A DNA stretch of 51,871 nt from Pseudomonadota bacterium (GTDB lineage Bacteria; Pseudomonadota; Gammaproteobacteria; Burkholderiales; Thiobacillaceae): NCBI GenBank assembly GCA_021811235.1, contig JAJZPG010000008.1:1-51871 (forward strand), read 5' to 3'. Within the stretch, counting starts at the first letter, position 1. Each line of letters opens with the position of its first letter. This document shows, one piece after another, positions 33,213 to 44,110 of this stretch. The notes beneath the pieces were generated by a model, which saw only the letters and a program-made list of their open reading frames with translations, made no database searches and had not been told where the DNA came from. Made by a program: the position numbers and the translations under genes.

Positions 33213-35098
33213 AGCTTGTAGTCCATCGCCAGCCGCGCCTGCACCTTGCGCGCCTGCCGCAGCGCCTCCTTCAGGATGCGGCGGTCAAGCGGGTTCAGGG
33301 TGTCGGGGTCGAGATGGTTGTCGGGTGTCTGGCCGGTGCGTTGCTGGGCGTGCTGGTGGCGCAGCCGCAGCAGCTGCAGGAAGTGGAAGGCGCGGTTCCA
33401 GTCGGCCAGTTCGGCGTCGGGAATGTGTAGCGTGTGCGCGGCCTCGCGCAGGCGCTTGGCGGTGCTGGTCTGCGGACTGCCGGCTGCCAGCGCGAAAATG
33501 CGCGCGGCGTCGACGAAGGGCGTGGTGCCGTTGAGCTTGAGGTCGAGCGTGTGCGGGTGGGCCGCGTCCTCCGACAGCACGAAGTCGCGCACCACGCCGA
33601 GCGGCGGGCGGTTGCGCAGCGCGTTGCCCGCCATCTGGTGCAGGAAGCGCGGGTTCTTCTGCGTGGCGCGGTTGAGCCAGGCGCGCAGGTCGAGCGCCAG
33701 GGCGGCGTCGCCCGTCAGCGGGCGGAAATCGAAAAAGATGCTGGCATGCAGCAGGGACTCGGGGCTGCCGTGGTCGATCCATTCGCTGAACTGGCGCTGC
33801 CAGTCGGCCGCCGACAGGCACCATTGCGGGTTGCCCGCCATGATGCCGCCGCGGCACAAGGGAAACCCGCAGGCGTCGAGGCGCGCGTTGACGCGCTGCG
33901 CGAACGCCAGCAGCGCAGCATGCTGGGAGGCATCCGCCGCATGGAAGATCAGCGCGTTGTCCTGGTCGGTGGCGAGCGTCTGTTCCATGCGGCCTTCCGA
34001 GCCGAGCGCCAGCCAGCACCAGCGCAACCCGGCGAGCGCAGGATCGGTTTCGCTTTCCAGCGCGATGATGCGCTCGGTGACGCGGTCGTTGAGGCTGGAG
34101 ATGATCGCGGTGAGGTTTTCCGCGTCCATTCCCTGCGCCAGCAGGCTATGGGCCAGGTCGCCGATGTCGCGCGTCAGCGACGGCAGGCGCGCGGGGTCGT
34201 CGGTCCGTCCCAGCGCCGAGGTGATGCCTTCCACCGACAGCCGGCGCAACGCGAAGATGTCCTTTTCCGAGATCACGCCGACCAGCTTGCCGCCGCTGAC
34301 CAGCGGCAGGTGGTGGATGCCTTGCCGCGCCATCAGGACGAGGGCATCCGCCACCGGCAGGTCGGCTGAGAGTGTGGCCGGATGTGGCGTCATCACCGCC
34401 TCGATCGGCATGTCGAGCGGTACGCCGGCCAGCGTCACGCGGGCCAGCACGTCCTTCAGGGTGAGGATGCCGGCCGGTGCGCCGGCCGCGTCGGTCACCA
34501 CCACCGAGCCGACCCGCGCGGCATCCATCGCGGCGAGGGCGTCGGCAAGCGGGGTGTCTGGCCGGACACAGAGCGGCGCCCGTCGGATCAGGCTGGCCAG
34601 CGGCCGCGCAAAACGGCTGTCGTCGTCCAGCGCCAGCGCGTATTCGGCCTGCACCGCGCGTTGCGATTCCTCCAGCAGGCTGGCGATGCGGCGCGTGCAG
34701 AAATCGTTGAATTCGGGGCTCATGGCCAGCAGCGCCTGGAAATCGGCAGCCGCCAGCGTGTAGCAGAAGGTGTCGGTCGCGGCGATGTAGCGATTGGCGG
34801 CGCCACGACCGGCCAGCAGCGCGCCGAGCGGAAACATTTCACCGGCCGCCAGTTGCAGCACGGTCAGCCCTTCGGCCGTCGCGCCGCTCACGGTGCCCTG
34901 CTTGATGATGAACAAGGCGTCGGGCGGGTCGGCCGAAGGCTCCAGCAGCACCGCTTCGCGCGCGAAGTAGGTGACCGACAGATGCTGCACCAGCCACATC
35001 ACCTCGCCCTCAGTCATCGCGGAGAACGGCGCCTGGCGACGCAATGCGTCGAGGGTGGCACGGTGCAGGCTGTTGGCCAGGGGCTGGGAGGCGCTCAT
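33209..35098 (-). CDS. cNMP-binding/CBS/DUF294 nucleotidyltransferase-like regulatory protein
   Basis: The 629-residue protein has a cyclic-nucleotide-binding domain at about 20-145 (LFIIKQGTVSGATAEGLTVL). A CBS pair follows at about 165-295 (VGSVVVTDAAGAPAGILTLK and GIHHLPLVSGGKLVGVISEK). Then come the DUF294 nucleotidyltransferase (LALGSEGRMEQTLATDQDNA, with G-S, E and the D-x-D) and a C-terminal helical domain. Proteins of this build are predicted signal-responsive nucleotidyltransferases of the GlnD type, acting in the cytosol. It is the first gene of the four-gene symporter block and may sense adenylates or cyclic nucleotides to set transport. The target is unknown. Confidence 0.85.
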   Translation of the reverse strand: MSASQPLANSLHRATLDALRRQAPFSAMTEGEVMWLVQHLSVTYFAREAVLLEPSADPPDALFIIKQGTVSGATAEGLTVLQLAAGEMFPLGALLAGRGAANRYIAATDTFCYTLAAADFQALLAMSPEFNDFCTRRIASLLEESQRAVQAEYALALDDDSRFARPLASLIRRAPLCVRPDTPLADALAAMDAARVGSVVVTDAAGAPAGILTLKDVLARVTLAGVPLDMPIEAVMTPHPATLSADLPVADALVLMARQGIHHLPLVSGGKLVGVISEKDIFALRRLSVEGITSALGRTDDPARLPSLTRDIGDLAHSLLAQGMDAENLTAIISSLNDRVTERIIALESETDPALAGLRWCWLALGSEGRMEQTLATDQDNALIFHAADASQHAALLAFAQRVNARLDACGFPLCRGGIMAGNPQWCLSAADWQRQFSEWIDHGSPESLLHASIFFDFRPLTGDAALALDLRAWLNRATQKNPRFLHQMAGNALRNRPPLGVVRDFVLSEDAAHPHTLDLKLNGTTPFVDAARIFALAAGSPQTSTAKRLREAAHTLHIPDAELADWNRAFHFLQLLRLRHQHAQQRTGQTPDNHLDPDTLNPLDRRILKEALRQARKVQARLAMDYKL

Positions 35099-35161
35099 GT
35101 GCCCACCTTAGCGTGCGGGCGTGCCGCGGGCAATATCGGGGGGCGGGCCGGCCGCACAAAT

Positions 35162-35186
35162 AAAAAGCGGTGGCCATGCCACCGCT
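35162..35186 (-). terminator. Terminator after the PEP-CTERM gene
   Basis: On the minus strand agcggtggc-atg-gccaccgct is followed by ttttta, just beyond the stop at 35208. Confidence 0.85.
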
Positions 35187-35207
35187 CGGGGGACGAGGCG
35201 CGTGCGT

Positions 35208-36047
35208 CTAGCGGATGCGTTTGCGCATCACCCGGACCAGCGCGAGTCCCGTTCCCAACAGCAGCAGCGAACCGGGTTCGGGAACCGAATTGCTGCCGCC
35301 TCCGATCGGGGCGAACCGGTCCTCCAGCGTCCAGCTGAGGATGTCGTGGTTGGCAAACGCCGCACCGGTGCCCGAGGTGAAGCCGACGAACGCATTGGTG
35401 GTGCCGAGATCGGCCGCCAGATTGCGCGTCAGCGACAGGATGGCATTGGTGGGACGGACGCCGGAACGGTTCATGCGGGCTTCCAGCAGGTTGGTGCTGC
35501 CGTCGTAGTCGACCCAGACGTTCCAGATGTCGCCGGCGTTCATGTCGGCTTCGGTCACTTCGGCCAGGACCGTCGAGTTGACGTTGCCATTGATGTCGAT
35601 GCCGATGTGATTGCTGCTGTTGTGGTCGCCGCCGCCGTTGTTCCAGGTGTCGAACTCGATGCCGACGCTGTGGTTGATGCCGGCGTAGCCGATGCCGCTG
35701 CCGGCGCCGCCGACGTTGTTGCCCACGGTCTGCACGGTGAACACCAGGCCGTCGGCGCCGCATCCCTGGCCGTCGCAGGCGCCGCCGGGGCTGGTGAAAC
35801 GGAACTGGAAGAAGGTGCTGAACGAGGCATTGGACGCGAGGGAGACGGTGCTGGTCGAGAAGGCGCTGCCCGACTTGTAATAGCCTGCGGGGGTTACCCG
35901 CAACACGTTGCCAACCTGGGCGGCGTTGTTGTTGAGCGTGAGGCCGGCCACGCTGGAAAAGTCGGTGTAGTTGATCACGGCGGCGCCGGCCTGGCCTGCG
36001 AGCGCGATACTGCAGACTGCGGCGGCAATTTGAGCGAAACGTTTCAT
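35208..36047 (-). CDS. PEP-CTERM protein with an L-type lectin-like domain
   Basis: The 279-residue protein begins MKRFAQIAAAVCSIALAGQA, a Sec signal. The body has a lectin/concanavalin-like strand pattern: NHIGIDINGNVNSTVL, WNVWVDYDGSTNLLEARM and FVGFTSGTGAAFANHDILSW. The C-terminus is a full sorting signal: VPEPGSLLLLGTGLALV and basic RKRIR. Exosortase would cut and attach or release it in biofilm/floc-forming cells. The start was taken at 36047, because an earlier frame extension reads through the promoter. A sigma-54-like promoter lies 40-55 bp upstream. No exosortase gene is in the window. Confidence 0.88.
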   Translation of the reverse strand: MKRFAQIAAAVCSIALAGQAGAAVINYTDFSSVAGLTLNNNAAQVGNVLRVTPAGYYKSGSAFSTSTVSLASNASFSTFFQFRFTSPGGACDGQGCGADGLVFTVQTVGNNVGGAGSGIGYAGINHSVGIEFDTWNNGGGDHNSSNHIGIDINGNVNSTVLAEVTEADMNAGDIWNVWVDYDGSTNLLEARMNRSGVRPTNAILSLTRNLAADLGTTNAFVGFTSGTGAAFANHDILSWTLEDRFAPIGGGSNSVPEPGSLLLLGTGLALVRVMRKRIR

Positions 36048-36084
36048 TTTTTCCCTAGGGTGAGATTGTTGGTGCAATGCGCTT

Positions 36085-36100
36085 AGCAAAAAACAAACCA
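36085..36100 (-). promoter_or_regulatory. Possible sigma-54 promoter of the PEP-CTERM gene
   Basis: The minus strand reads TGGTTTG-TTTT-TTGCT, with GG and GC ten bases apart. The -24 part is imperfect, the -12 part good. PEP-CTERM genes of floc-forming Betaproteobacteria are known to need RpoN with PrsK-PrsR, which makes this plausible. An AT-rich tract upstream (36115-36145) may be an activator region. Confidence 0.5.
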
Positions 36101-36375
36101 CCTCGGGTTTTCCGTGATTTATTAAATTAAATCAATTATTTAATGTGTGTGGTACGAATTTACTGCCCGTTCGCGGTGTAAAAATCACCGACACATGCCG
36201 CGGCATTGCACGCACAAAAGCCGCGCCGAAGCAGGGGCATTAAACCTGTACCTAAAGGGCGTGACCGCGGCAGCGGGTCGAGTCGGTCGTCAGCATCAGG
36301 CCGGCCGGCAAGCGCTGAACTTTCGGGCGTTCTTCGTGGTTGATTCGACTGATGACGTCACGACTGGAATGTGAT
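36101..36375. other. Intergenic region, AT-rich on the left
   Basis: No gene is recognised in about 275 bp. The left part (36110-36145) is strikingly AT-rich in this GC-rich setting and probably belongs to the PEP-CTERM promoter. The right part follows the stop of the peptidase gene. Confidence 0.5.
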
Positions 36376-37758
36376 TCACGGTCCTTTTTTCGTAAGCGAC
36401 CAGCGGCCACTAGCAGCGCCAACCGTCGATTGATAAGACGCACTCAAATGTCCCGGTGTCGGGCCACTATTCATATTCAAACGATAGGTGTCGCCCGCAA
36501 CGGTCCAGGTCCCTTTCGCGCGCATCGCGTTGTCATAAAGACCGTCGATACGGCCCCGGATACCCCCGAGCATCACCTCGCCAGTAAACCGCATGTTGCC
36601 TTTGCTTCGCCGCATCACAATTTCCAGGGGCGCACTATTCCCGTTCGAGAACAGTGCCATGCCCGTATAAAATCCGGTCCACGGCTGGCGGGCCGTGAGA
36701 TCCCCGTGCGTGGGCCGCAGCCTCGGTTCGTCTGTGGGCCGCGGCTTGATGTCTTCTGGCGTAAGCGACTTGGCCCAGGCGAGCTGCATCCCCGAAAGAT
36801 TGCGGTCGTCCAGCACCGCCGCCAGCGTTTTCAACTGTGAGACTATCAGGCGAGTGCGGAGCAATCCGACTCGCGTCGAGGCGAAGCCTCTCGCAAATTC
36901 GTCTTCCTGCGTTTCGATTCGGATGGCAGCGTTGTGAATGCGTGCCGAGTCGAGCGGATGCGTCTGTTTTTTCGCGTGGTTTTGCCAGGCCCGGTCATTG
37001 GGGAACTCAAAGGGCAAGGGTGATAGCCGCGATGCGACGGTAAAGAAGAAATTGGATGCACTCGGCAGCAATCCGATGCGGCGAAACATGTCGATCGCAA
37101 ACGCATCCGCTTCGGCTTCGCTCGTCTGCAAAGCCGCGAAGTCGCACTGCCTGCCACGCTTTGTGTTTAGGGCGCATTCCGCTTGCGCCGACAATCCCTG
37201 GGTCAGGTGGCCGATCTCATGGCCGAGGATGAAGAGCACGGTCTTGCTCAGGATGTCATTTCGCTTCTCGAGCAGGTGCTTGTCCCCTAGCGCCCCCTCG
37301 GGGATGCCGAGCGCCTTCAAGGGTAAACGTTGGGATGCGGGCCAGCTCGCGAGACGACCCTGTCGCACAATGGCGAGGTAGTCGAACAGCGTCTGCGTGG
37401 AGTAGCCGTTGGCCTCGAGCCAGACCTGGGCCGCCACAAGATCCTTGAGCAACAACAACGACGCGACTGGCAAGACAACGGTACCGTCGGGGCGCGTGTG
37501 GAACTCGAGCAACACGCGTCCAGGATCGGTTGGAAACTCGAATCGAAGCGTGCGCAGCCTCTCGGCTTCATGCGTCTCAAGCTTTGGCCTGAATAGTCGC
37601 GCATAGTTTTCCGTCACTACCGCACGAAATTCCGGCTCCCATTCGCGAATCAAGCTCTGGGGGTAGAGTGGCGTAGTCGAGGCAAGCCCGCTATTGGCGA
37701 GGAAGAGTGCCAAGAAGGCCAGGCATCGGGGTCTGCGCAATATCGTCTCAAGGAACAT
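36376..37758 (-). CDS. Exported zinc metallopeptidase, M48-like
   Basis: A 460-residue protein with an N-terminal signal (CLAFLALFLANSGLA), a gluzincin-type zinc site HEIGH (in ILGHEIGHLTQGL, near residue 180) and a downstream E-x-x-x-D (TSEAEADAFAIDMF) that would give the third ligand. The C-terminal 100 residues (TGFYTGMALFSNGNSAPLEI, then GRIDGLYDNAMRAKGTW) form a beta-rich domain. The family is near M48/YfgC-like peptidases, but the overall sequence is divergent. It is followed by a small membrane protein and a lipoprotein upstream on the same strand, perhaps one envelope unit. Confidence 0.72.
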   Translation of the reverse strand: MFLETILRRPRCLAFLALFLANSGLASTTPLYPQSLIREWEPEFRAVVTENYARLFRPKLETHEAERLRTLRFEFPTDPGRVLLEFHTRPDGTVVLPVASLLLLKDLVAAQVWLEANGYSTQTLFDYLAIVRQGRLASWPASQRLPLKALGIPEGALGDKHLLEKRNDILSKTVLFILGHEIGHLTQGLSAQAECALNTKRGRQCDFAALQTSEAEADAFAIDMFRRIGLLPSASNFFFTVASRLSPLPFEFPNDRAWQNHAKKQTHPLDSARIHNAAIRIETQEDEFARGFASTRVGLLRTRLIVSQLKTLAAVLDDRNLSGMQLAWAKSLTPEDIKPRPTDEPRLRPTHGDLTARQPWTGFYTGMALFSNGNSAPLEIVMRRSKGNMRFTGEVMLGGIRGRIDGLYDNAMRAKGTWTVAGDTYRLNMNSGPTPGHLSASYQSTVGAASGRWSLTKKGP

Positions 37759-37769
37759 GCGGCCTCCAC

Positions 37770-38372
37770 TTATCGAAGATCGTAGACGGCGCGCGCCGCC
37801 GCATTGGGTGTCCGCGAGCCTGGGTCGAGCGCCCAGGCCTCGAACTCAGCGTAGTCCCCCCATGACGCTTTCCATGTCATTTGCATCAAGGACAGCTTGA
37901 TGTCGCGCGTAAGCCTGGCCAGATCGACCTGGTCGCTGTCGGATAAGGTTCCCGTTTCCGCAAGTCGATTGGTGAATGCAATCTGTTCCCTGATCTGCAG
38001 CTGTCGGGCCTTGTCGTCCAATGCCCGGGTGTCTTCCGGCCTGATGCCTGCAATGAAGGTGTTGCGTGTTGTGGCCTGTTCGGCTGCAGGTGTTGCCGAG
38101 GGCGCGCCTGGCACCTGATCGTGAATTTCGAGCATGGGTGCCTTGTGGATGCTATAGACGAGAATGGCCGCGCCGAACAGACTGAAGAACACGCCCGGAC
38201 CAACGTGATGAAGGTTGAGTTTTAGTAGGTCCTTAACCGAAATCTCGGCGTGCCCGACCGTAGTCGTTTGTGCAAACAGGCGGTAGCCGAACCAACAAAA
38301 GAGCACGCCCGAGACGAGCATTCCGACGCGCACCGCTAGTACACCCAGCGCGAATACCATCGTCACTTCCAT
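37770..38372 (-). CDS. Small membrane protein of unknown function
   Basis: A 200-residue protein with two helices: MVFALGVLAVRVGMLVSGVL (near the N-terminus) and GPGVFFSLFGAAILVYSIHK (about 60-79), then a soluble, charged helical tail. GGAGG seven bases before the ATG supports the start at 38372; longer in-frame starts would overlap the neighbouring lipoprotein gene. It is 11 bp before the peptidase gene, suggesting an operon. No family is recognised. Confidence 0.65.
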   Translation of the reverse strand: MEVTMVFALGVLAVRVGMLVSGVLFCWFGYRLFAQTTTVGHAEISVKDLLKLNLHHVGPGVFFSLFGAAILVYSIHKAPMLEIHDQVPGAPSATPAAEQATTRNTFIAGIRPEDTRALDDKARQLQIREQIAFTNRLAETGTLSDSDQVDLARLTRDIKLSLMQMTWKASWGDYAEFEAWALDPGSRTPNAAARAVYDLR

Positions 38373-38418
38373 CCCCGCACCTCCACGATTCGCCGTGTAA
38401 CTTCGATTTTTGATGACA

Positions 38419-38838
38419 TCAGCACATGCCGTAGCAGTTGCACATCCGGTCTTCGTAATATTTGTACTTGCTGGCACAGTCATTGGATGGGGACTGGTTT
38501 TGCGGTTGCGTGGGCTGAAAGGCCTTGAGCCAAAGCTGCTGCTGGCGCAGGTACTCGTTTTCGTCAGCAAACCAGCGCTCAAGCCTCATCGACTTGCGGC
38601 CAAACTCCAAGTAATAAGGCACAAACCCTTTGCCATATTCATGGAGGGAATATTTCCATATCGCCTTGTCTGCAACGAATTGAGCTTGGGACGGCTCACC
38701 CAGGAGTGCCAGAACTTCAGCCGATTTCATGCCGGGGGAGAGTTGTGCGGTCTTCTCTGCTGACCCCAACCCACCACCTGTTCCGGCACACCCAGCAAGG
38801 AAAGCCAAACTGACAAATACGGAGATTCTTCCGAGCAT
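38419..38838 (-). CDS. Lipoprotein with a BamE/SmpA-like repeat and Cys-rich tail
   Basis: A 139-residue protein with a lipobox (LAFLAGC, Cys17). SPGMKSAEVLALLGEPSQAQ resembles the helix-turn of SmpA/OmlA (BamE-like) proteins. The end, CASKYKYYEDRMCNCYGMC, is unusually Cys-rich and could bind a metal. It lies first in a group with the membrane protein and the peptidase. It would sit at the inner face of the outer membrane. Confidence 0.68.
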   Translation of the reverse strand: MLGRISVFVSLAFLAGCAGTGGGLGSAEKTAQLSPGMKSAEVLALLGEPSQAQFVADKAIWKYSLHEYGKGFVPYYLEFGRKSMRLERWFADENEYLRQQQLWLKAFQPTQPQNQSPSNDCASKYKYYEDRMCNCYGMC

Positions 38839-38960
38839 CTCTGTCTCCCCAGCTAACGATCTGAATCAATTTAGACAGGATGCTCAAAGATCGATATACA
38901 ACTTTAGTAGTAGAAGCGTGACCAAATGGCGCCTTGGCCCGGTTTTCCGGGATGCAAAAA

Positions 38961-38990
38961 CAAAAAGCCCCGCCGAAGCGGGGCTTTTTG
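38961..38990. terminator. Bidirectional terminator downstream of groEL
   Basis: Arms aaaaagccccgc and gcggggcttttt enclose cgaa. It ends groEL transcription on the minus strand and shields the lipoprotein gene region. A short stretch to 39089 holds no gene. Confidence 0.85.
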
Positions 38991-39089
38991 ACTGCCAGTG
39001 CCCTGAAGAGCAAGCAGCAGGGCTTCACATCCTTTACCCGCAAGGGGTAGGCCGTGGTTGTAAAGACGCTGAAGCGTCAACAACCACGC

Positions 39090-40789
<1,700 letters not shown>

Positions 40790-40860
40790 TTTGATCGGGC
40801 TGGTTCCCGGCCTCTGCCGGGATTTGCAGCTGTTTCCGCGCTAAAGCGCGGACATCTGCG

Positions 40861-41151
40861 TCACTGCTCGACCACGCCCATGATGTCTTCTTCGCGCATC
40901 ACCAGCAGCTCGTCGCCTTCGACCTTCACGGTCTGGCCGGCGTATTTGCCGAACAGCACGCGGTCGCCGACTTTCACGTCCAGCGGGATCAGCTTGCCCT
41001 GGTCGTCTTTCTTGCCGGCGCCGACGGCGATCACCTCACCCTGATCGGGCTTCTCGGTCGCGGTGTCGGGGATGACGATCCCGGAAGCGGTCTTGCGCTC
41101 TTCTTCCATGCGCTTGACAATCACACGGTCGTGCAGAGGACGGATTTTCAT
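40861..41151 (-). CDS. groS: Co-chaperonin GroES
   Basis: The 96-residue Hsp10 starts [20 protein letters not shown] with the mobile loop [15 protein letters not shown] and [20 protein letters not shown]. The ATG at 41151 gives the family length; an open extension to 41337 runs through the CIRCE element. It caps GroEL. Expression is expected from the CIRCE-controlled promoter. Confidence 0.97.
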   Translation of the reverse strand: MKIRPLHDRVIVKRMEEERKTASGIVIPDTATEKPDQGEVIAVGAGKKDDQGKLIPLDVKVGDRVLFGKYAGQTVKVEGDELLVMREEDIMGVVEQ

Positions 41152-41228
41152 TGCAAAGTCTCCATTGCGGTAACGTTGAATAACCGGCAGCCTGGCTGCC
41201 CGAAAATGAGGAAGCGGCGAACATGGTG

Positions 41229-41255
41229 TTAGCACTCGCCGCTGTCGAGTGCTAA
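41229..41255 (-). promoter_or_regulatory. CIRCE element (HrcA operator)
   Basis: TTAGCACTC-N9-GAGTGCTAA is present without mismatch. It lies 78-104 bases before the groES ATG and 33-59 before the divergent bioA ATG, so HrcA repression may touch both genes. Confidence 0.95.
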
Positions 41256-41287
41256 TGGTAGGGGCGCAGTGTGACAATTTCAAGCCC

Positions 41288-42592
41288 ATGGACGATCTTT
41301 TAAGCCGTACCCGCGCCGCCGTCTGGCACCCCTGCACCCAGATGAAACAGCTGGAAGCCGTGCCGCCGCTGGCGATCGCGCGCGGCGAAGGCCCCTGGTT
41401 GATCGACCCGGATGGGAGGCGCTACCTCGATGCCATCTCAAGCTGGTGGGTCAACCTGTTCGGCCACTGCAATCCGCGCATCAACGCCGCACTGGTCGAT
41501 CAATTGGGAAAGATCGAGCACGTGATGCTGGCCGGCGCCACCCACGAACCGGTGGTGGCGCTGTCGGAACGGCTGGCGGCGCTGACCGGACTGGGGCACG
41601 CCTTCTACGGCTCGGACGGCGCCTCGGCCACCGAGATCGCGCTGAAAATGAGCGTTCACTACTGGCGCAACCTGGGCCAGCCGGAGAAGAACGGTTTCAT
41701 CAGCCTGAAGAATGGCTACCACGGCGAAACCGTCGGGGCGCTGGCGGTGACCGACATCCCGCTGTTCAAGTCCACCTACGAACCCTTGCTGCGGCACACG
41801 CTGCAGGTGCCCACCCCGGACGCCCGGCTGGCGGAACCGGGGGAATCGGCCGAGGCGTTCGCGCTGCGCTGCGCCGACGCGCTGGAAGCCCGGCTCGCCG
41901 AACACGCCGCCACTACGGCCGCGTTCATCGTCGAGCCGCTGGTGCAGGGGGCGGCCGGCATGGCGATGTACCACCCGGCCTATCTGAGGCGGGCACGGGA
42001 GTTGTGCGCGGACTATCGGGTGCATCTGATCGCCGACGAGATCGCGATGGGGTTCGGCCGCAGCGGCACGATGTTCGCGTGCGAGCAGGCCGGGATCAGG
42101 CCCGACTTCATCTGCCTGTCCAAGGGCATCACCGGCGGCTACCTGCCGCTGTCGGCGGTGCTGACGACAAACGACGTCTACGCCGCGTTCTACGGCGACG
42201 CCACCGCGCGCGGTTTCCTGCATTCGCATTCCTACACCGGCAACCCGCTTGCCTGCCGGGCGGCGCTGGCGGTGCTGGACATCTTCGAGCACGACAACGT
42301 GGTCGCGGCCAACCGGGTCAAGGCCATCGAATTCACGAAGATCCTGGAGGACGTGGCCGGGCACCCGCGGGTGCGCCACTTCCGCCATCAGGGCATGATC
42401 TGGGCATTCGACGTGGCGGACGCCACCCCCGGTTTTTCCACGCGCTTTCACCTGGCGGCGCTGGCACAGGGCGTGTTCATCCGCCCGATCGGCGGCACGG
42501 TGTATGCCATGCCGCCGTATGTCACGCATGCCGACGAGATGCGCGGGCTGGCGGGTGCGCTTCTCACCTGCCTCGACAACCCGGATATCTGA
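41288..42592 (+). CDS. bioA: Adenosylmethionine-8-amino-7-oxononanoate aminotransferase BioA
   Basis: A 434-residue class-III PLP aminotransferase that makes 7,8-diaminopelargonate for biotin. AVWHPCTQM and [20 protein letters not shown] are the classic BioA start; [20 protein letters not shown] and the PLP-Lys segment [20 protein letters not shown] follow. The ATG at 41288 was chosen because an upstream frame reads through CIRCE. It is divergent from groES. No other bio gene is in the window. Confidence 0.95.
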   Translation: MDDLLSRTRAAVWHPCTQMKQLEAVPPLAIARGEGPWLIDPDGRRYLDAISSWWVNLFGHCNPRINAALVDQLGKIEHVMLAGATHEPVVALSERLAALTGLGHAFYGSDGASATEIALKMSVHYWRNLGQPEKNGFISLKNGYHGETVGALAVTDIPLFKSTYEPLLRHTLQVPTPDARLAEPGESAEAFALRCADALEARLAEHAATTAAFIVEPLVQGAAGMAMYHPAYLRRARELCADYRVHLIADEIAMGFGRSGTMFACEQAGIRPDFICLSKGITGGYLPLSAVLTTNDVYAAFYGDATARGFLHSHSYTGNPLACRAALAVLDIFEHDNVVAANRVKAIEFTKILEDVAGHPRVRHFRHQGMIWAFDVADATPGFSTRFHLAALAQGVFIRPIGGTVYAMPPYVTHADEMRGLAGALLTCLDNPDI

Positions 42593-42669
42593 ACGCGCCG
42601 CAAACGCGTTCGGCGATTTACCATGGCGGCAAGGAAGCGGCCCGCGGCGACGGGCAAGGGACACATTGC

Positions 42670-44100
42670 ATGAAACTGACTTTTCTCGGCGCGGCGCGCG
42701 AAGTGACCGGCTCCAGCTACCTGGTGGAAGCCGACGGCGTGCGCTTCCTGGTCGACTGCGGCATGTTCCAGGGCGGCCGCGAGACGCGCGAGAAAAACCG
42801 CCGCGCCTTCAGCTTCGATCCGCGCACGATCGATTTCGTCATCCTCACCCATGCCCACATCGACCATTCCGGCCTGCTGCCGCGGCTGGCCGCGCTCGGA
42901 TTCCGCGGGACGATCCACGCCACCCGCGCCACCTGCGACCTGCTGGCGGTGATGCTGCCGGATTCGGCGCACATCCAGGAAAAGGAAGCCGAATACGCCA
43001 ACCTCAACCGCTTCCGCAAGGACATGGACCGGCGCGACAAGGCCCGCGGGTTGCCGCCGCGCGACACCGCGCCGCTCTACACCGTGGCGCAGGCGCAGGC
43101 CTCGCTGAAGCTGCTGAATGCGGTCGACTACGACCTGGAAATCGCGCCGCATCCGCAGGTGCATTGCACTTTCCGCGACGCCGGCCACATCCTCGGCTCG
43201 GCGATCGTCGAGGTGTGGGTGGGCGAAGGCGCGCGCCGGCGCAAGATCGTGTTCTCGGGCGACCTTGGCCAGCCCGCGCGCCCGCTGCTGCGCGATCCCA
43301 CGCACATCCACGACGCCGACTACCTGCTGGTCGAATCGACCTACGGCGACCGCGACCACAAGAGCATGGAGGCGACGCAGGACGAGCTGGTCGAGGCGAT
43401 CACCCACACCATCGAGCGCAAGGGCGGCAACGTCGTCGTGCCCGCCTTCGCCGTGGGCCGCACCCAGGACATGCTCTACCTGCTGGCCGACCTCACCCGG
43501 CAGGGGCGCCTCCCCAAACTCTCCGTATTTGTCGATTCGCCGATGGCCACCGCCGCCACCGAAATCACTTACAGGCACATGGCGCTGCTGGATGCCGAAA
43601 CCCACGAACTGATGGGACGCCACGGCGGCGCGCAGTATTTCCGCAAGCTCGATTTCGTCGAGGACGTGGAGGAATCGAAAGCGCTCGACCGCATCCGGGG
43701 GGGCGCCGTCATCATTTCGGCCAGCGGCATGTGCGAGGCCGGGCGCATCAAGTTCCACCTGCGCGCCAACCTGCCGCGCCGCGAATCGACCGTGCTCATC
43801 ACCGGTTTCCAGGCCGCCGGCACCTTCGGCCGCAGACTGGTCGACGGCGCCAAACGGGTGCGCCTGCTGGGCGAGGACATTCCGGTGCGCGCCGATCTCT
43901 ACACCCTGGGCGGGCTGTCGGCGCATGCCGACCGCAACGCGCTGCTCGCCTGGCTCGGCCATTTCCGCAGCAAGCCGCGCAAGGTGTTCGTGGTGCACGG
44001 CGAGGAAACGGTGGCGAACGGATTTGCCACCACCCTGCAGGAAAAGTTCGGTTGGGACGCGCAGGCGCCGCTGCCCGGTCAGAGCGTTCTTCTCGATTAG
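42670..44100 (+). CDS. MBL-fold RNA-processing exonuclease (beta-CASP, YsxC/Rv2752-like)
   Basis: A 476-residue metallo-beta-lactamase/beta-CASP protein. The zinc motif is THAHIDHSGLLPRL, with the later ligands in RDAGHILGSAI and FSGDLG. The beta-CASP motifs C and RMMBL segments are GMCEAGRIKFHLRANLPR and GLSAHADRNALLAWLGHF. Such proteins (CPSF73-like, TTHA0252 type) are endo- or exoribonucleases. The ATG at 42670 is selected by the conserved MKLTFLGAAREVTGSSYLVE. It sits 77 bp after bioA and 10 bp before pldA. Confidence 0.92.
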   Translation: MKLTFLGAAREVTGSSYLVEADGVRFLVDCGMFQGGRETREKNRRAFSFDPRTIDFVILTHAHIDHSGLLPRLAALGFRGTIHATRATCDLLAVMLPDSAHIQEKEAEYANLNRFRKDMDRRDKARGLPPRDTAPLYTVAQAQASLKLLNAVDYDLEIAPHPQVHCTFRDAGHILGSAIVEVWVGEGARRRKIVFSGDLGQPARPLLRDPTHIHDADYLLVESTYGDRDHKSMEATQDELVEAITHTIERKGGNVVVPAFAVGRTQDMLYLLADLTRQGRLPKLSVFVDSPMATAATEITYRHMALLDAETHELMGRHGGAQYFRKLDFVEDVEESKALDRIRGGAVIISASGMCEAGRIKFHLRANLPRRESTVLITGFQAAGTFGRRLVDGAKRVRLLGEDIPVRADLYTLGGLSAHADRNALLAWLGHFRSKPRKVFVVHGEETVANGFATTLQEKFGWDAQAPLPGQSVLLD

Positions 44101-44110
44101 GACGGGGGCG

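Noticed and set aside
41446..42669. In-frame upstream extension of the MBL-fold nuclease into bioA
   Set aside because: The extension overlaps bioA in another frame, is Arg/Gly-rich, and the family's conserved start is at 42670.
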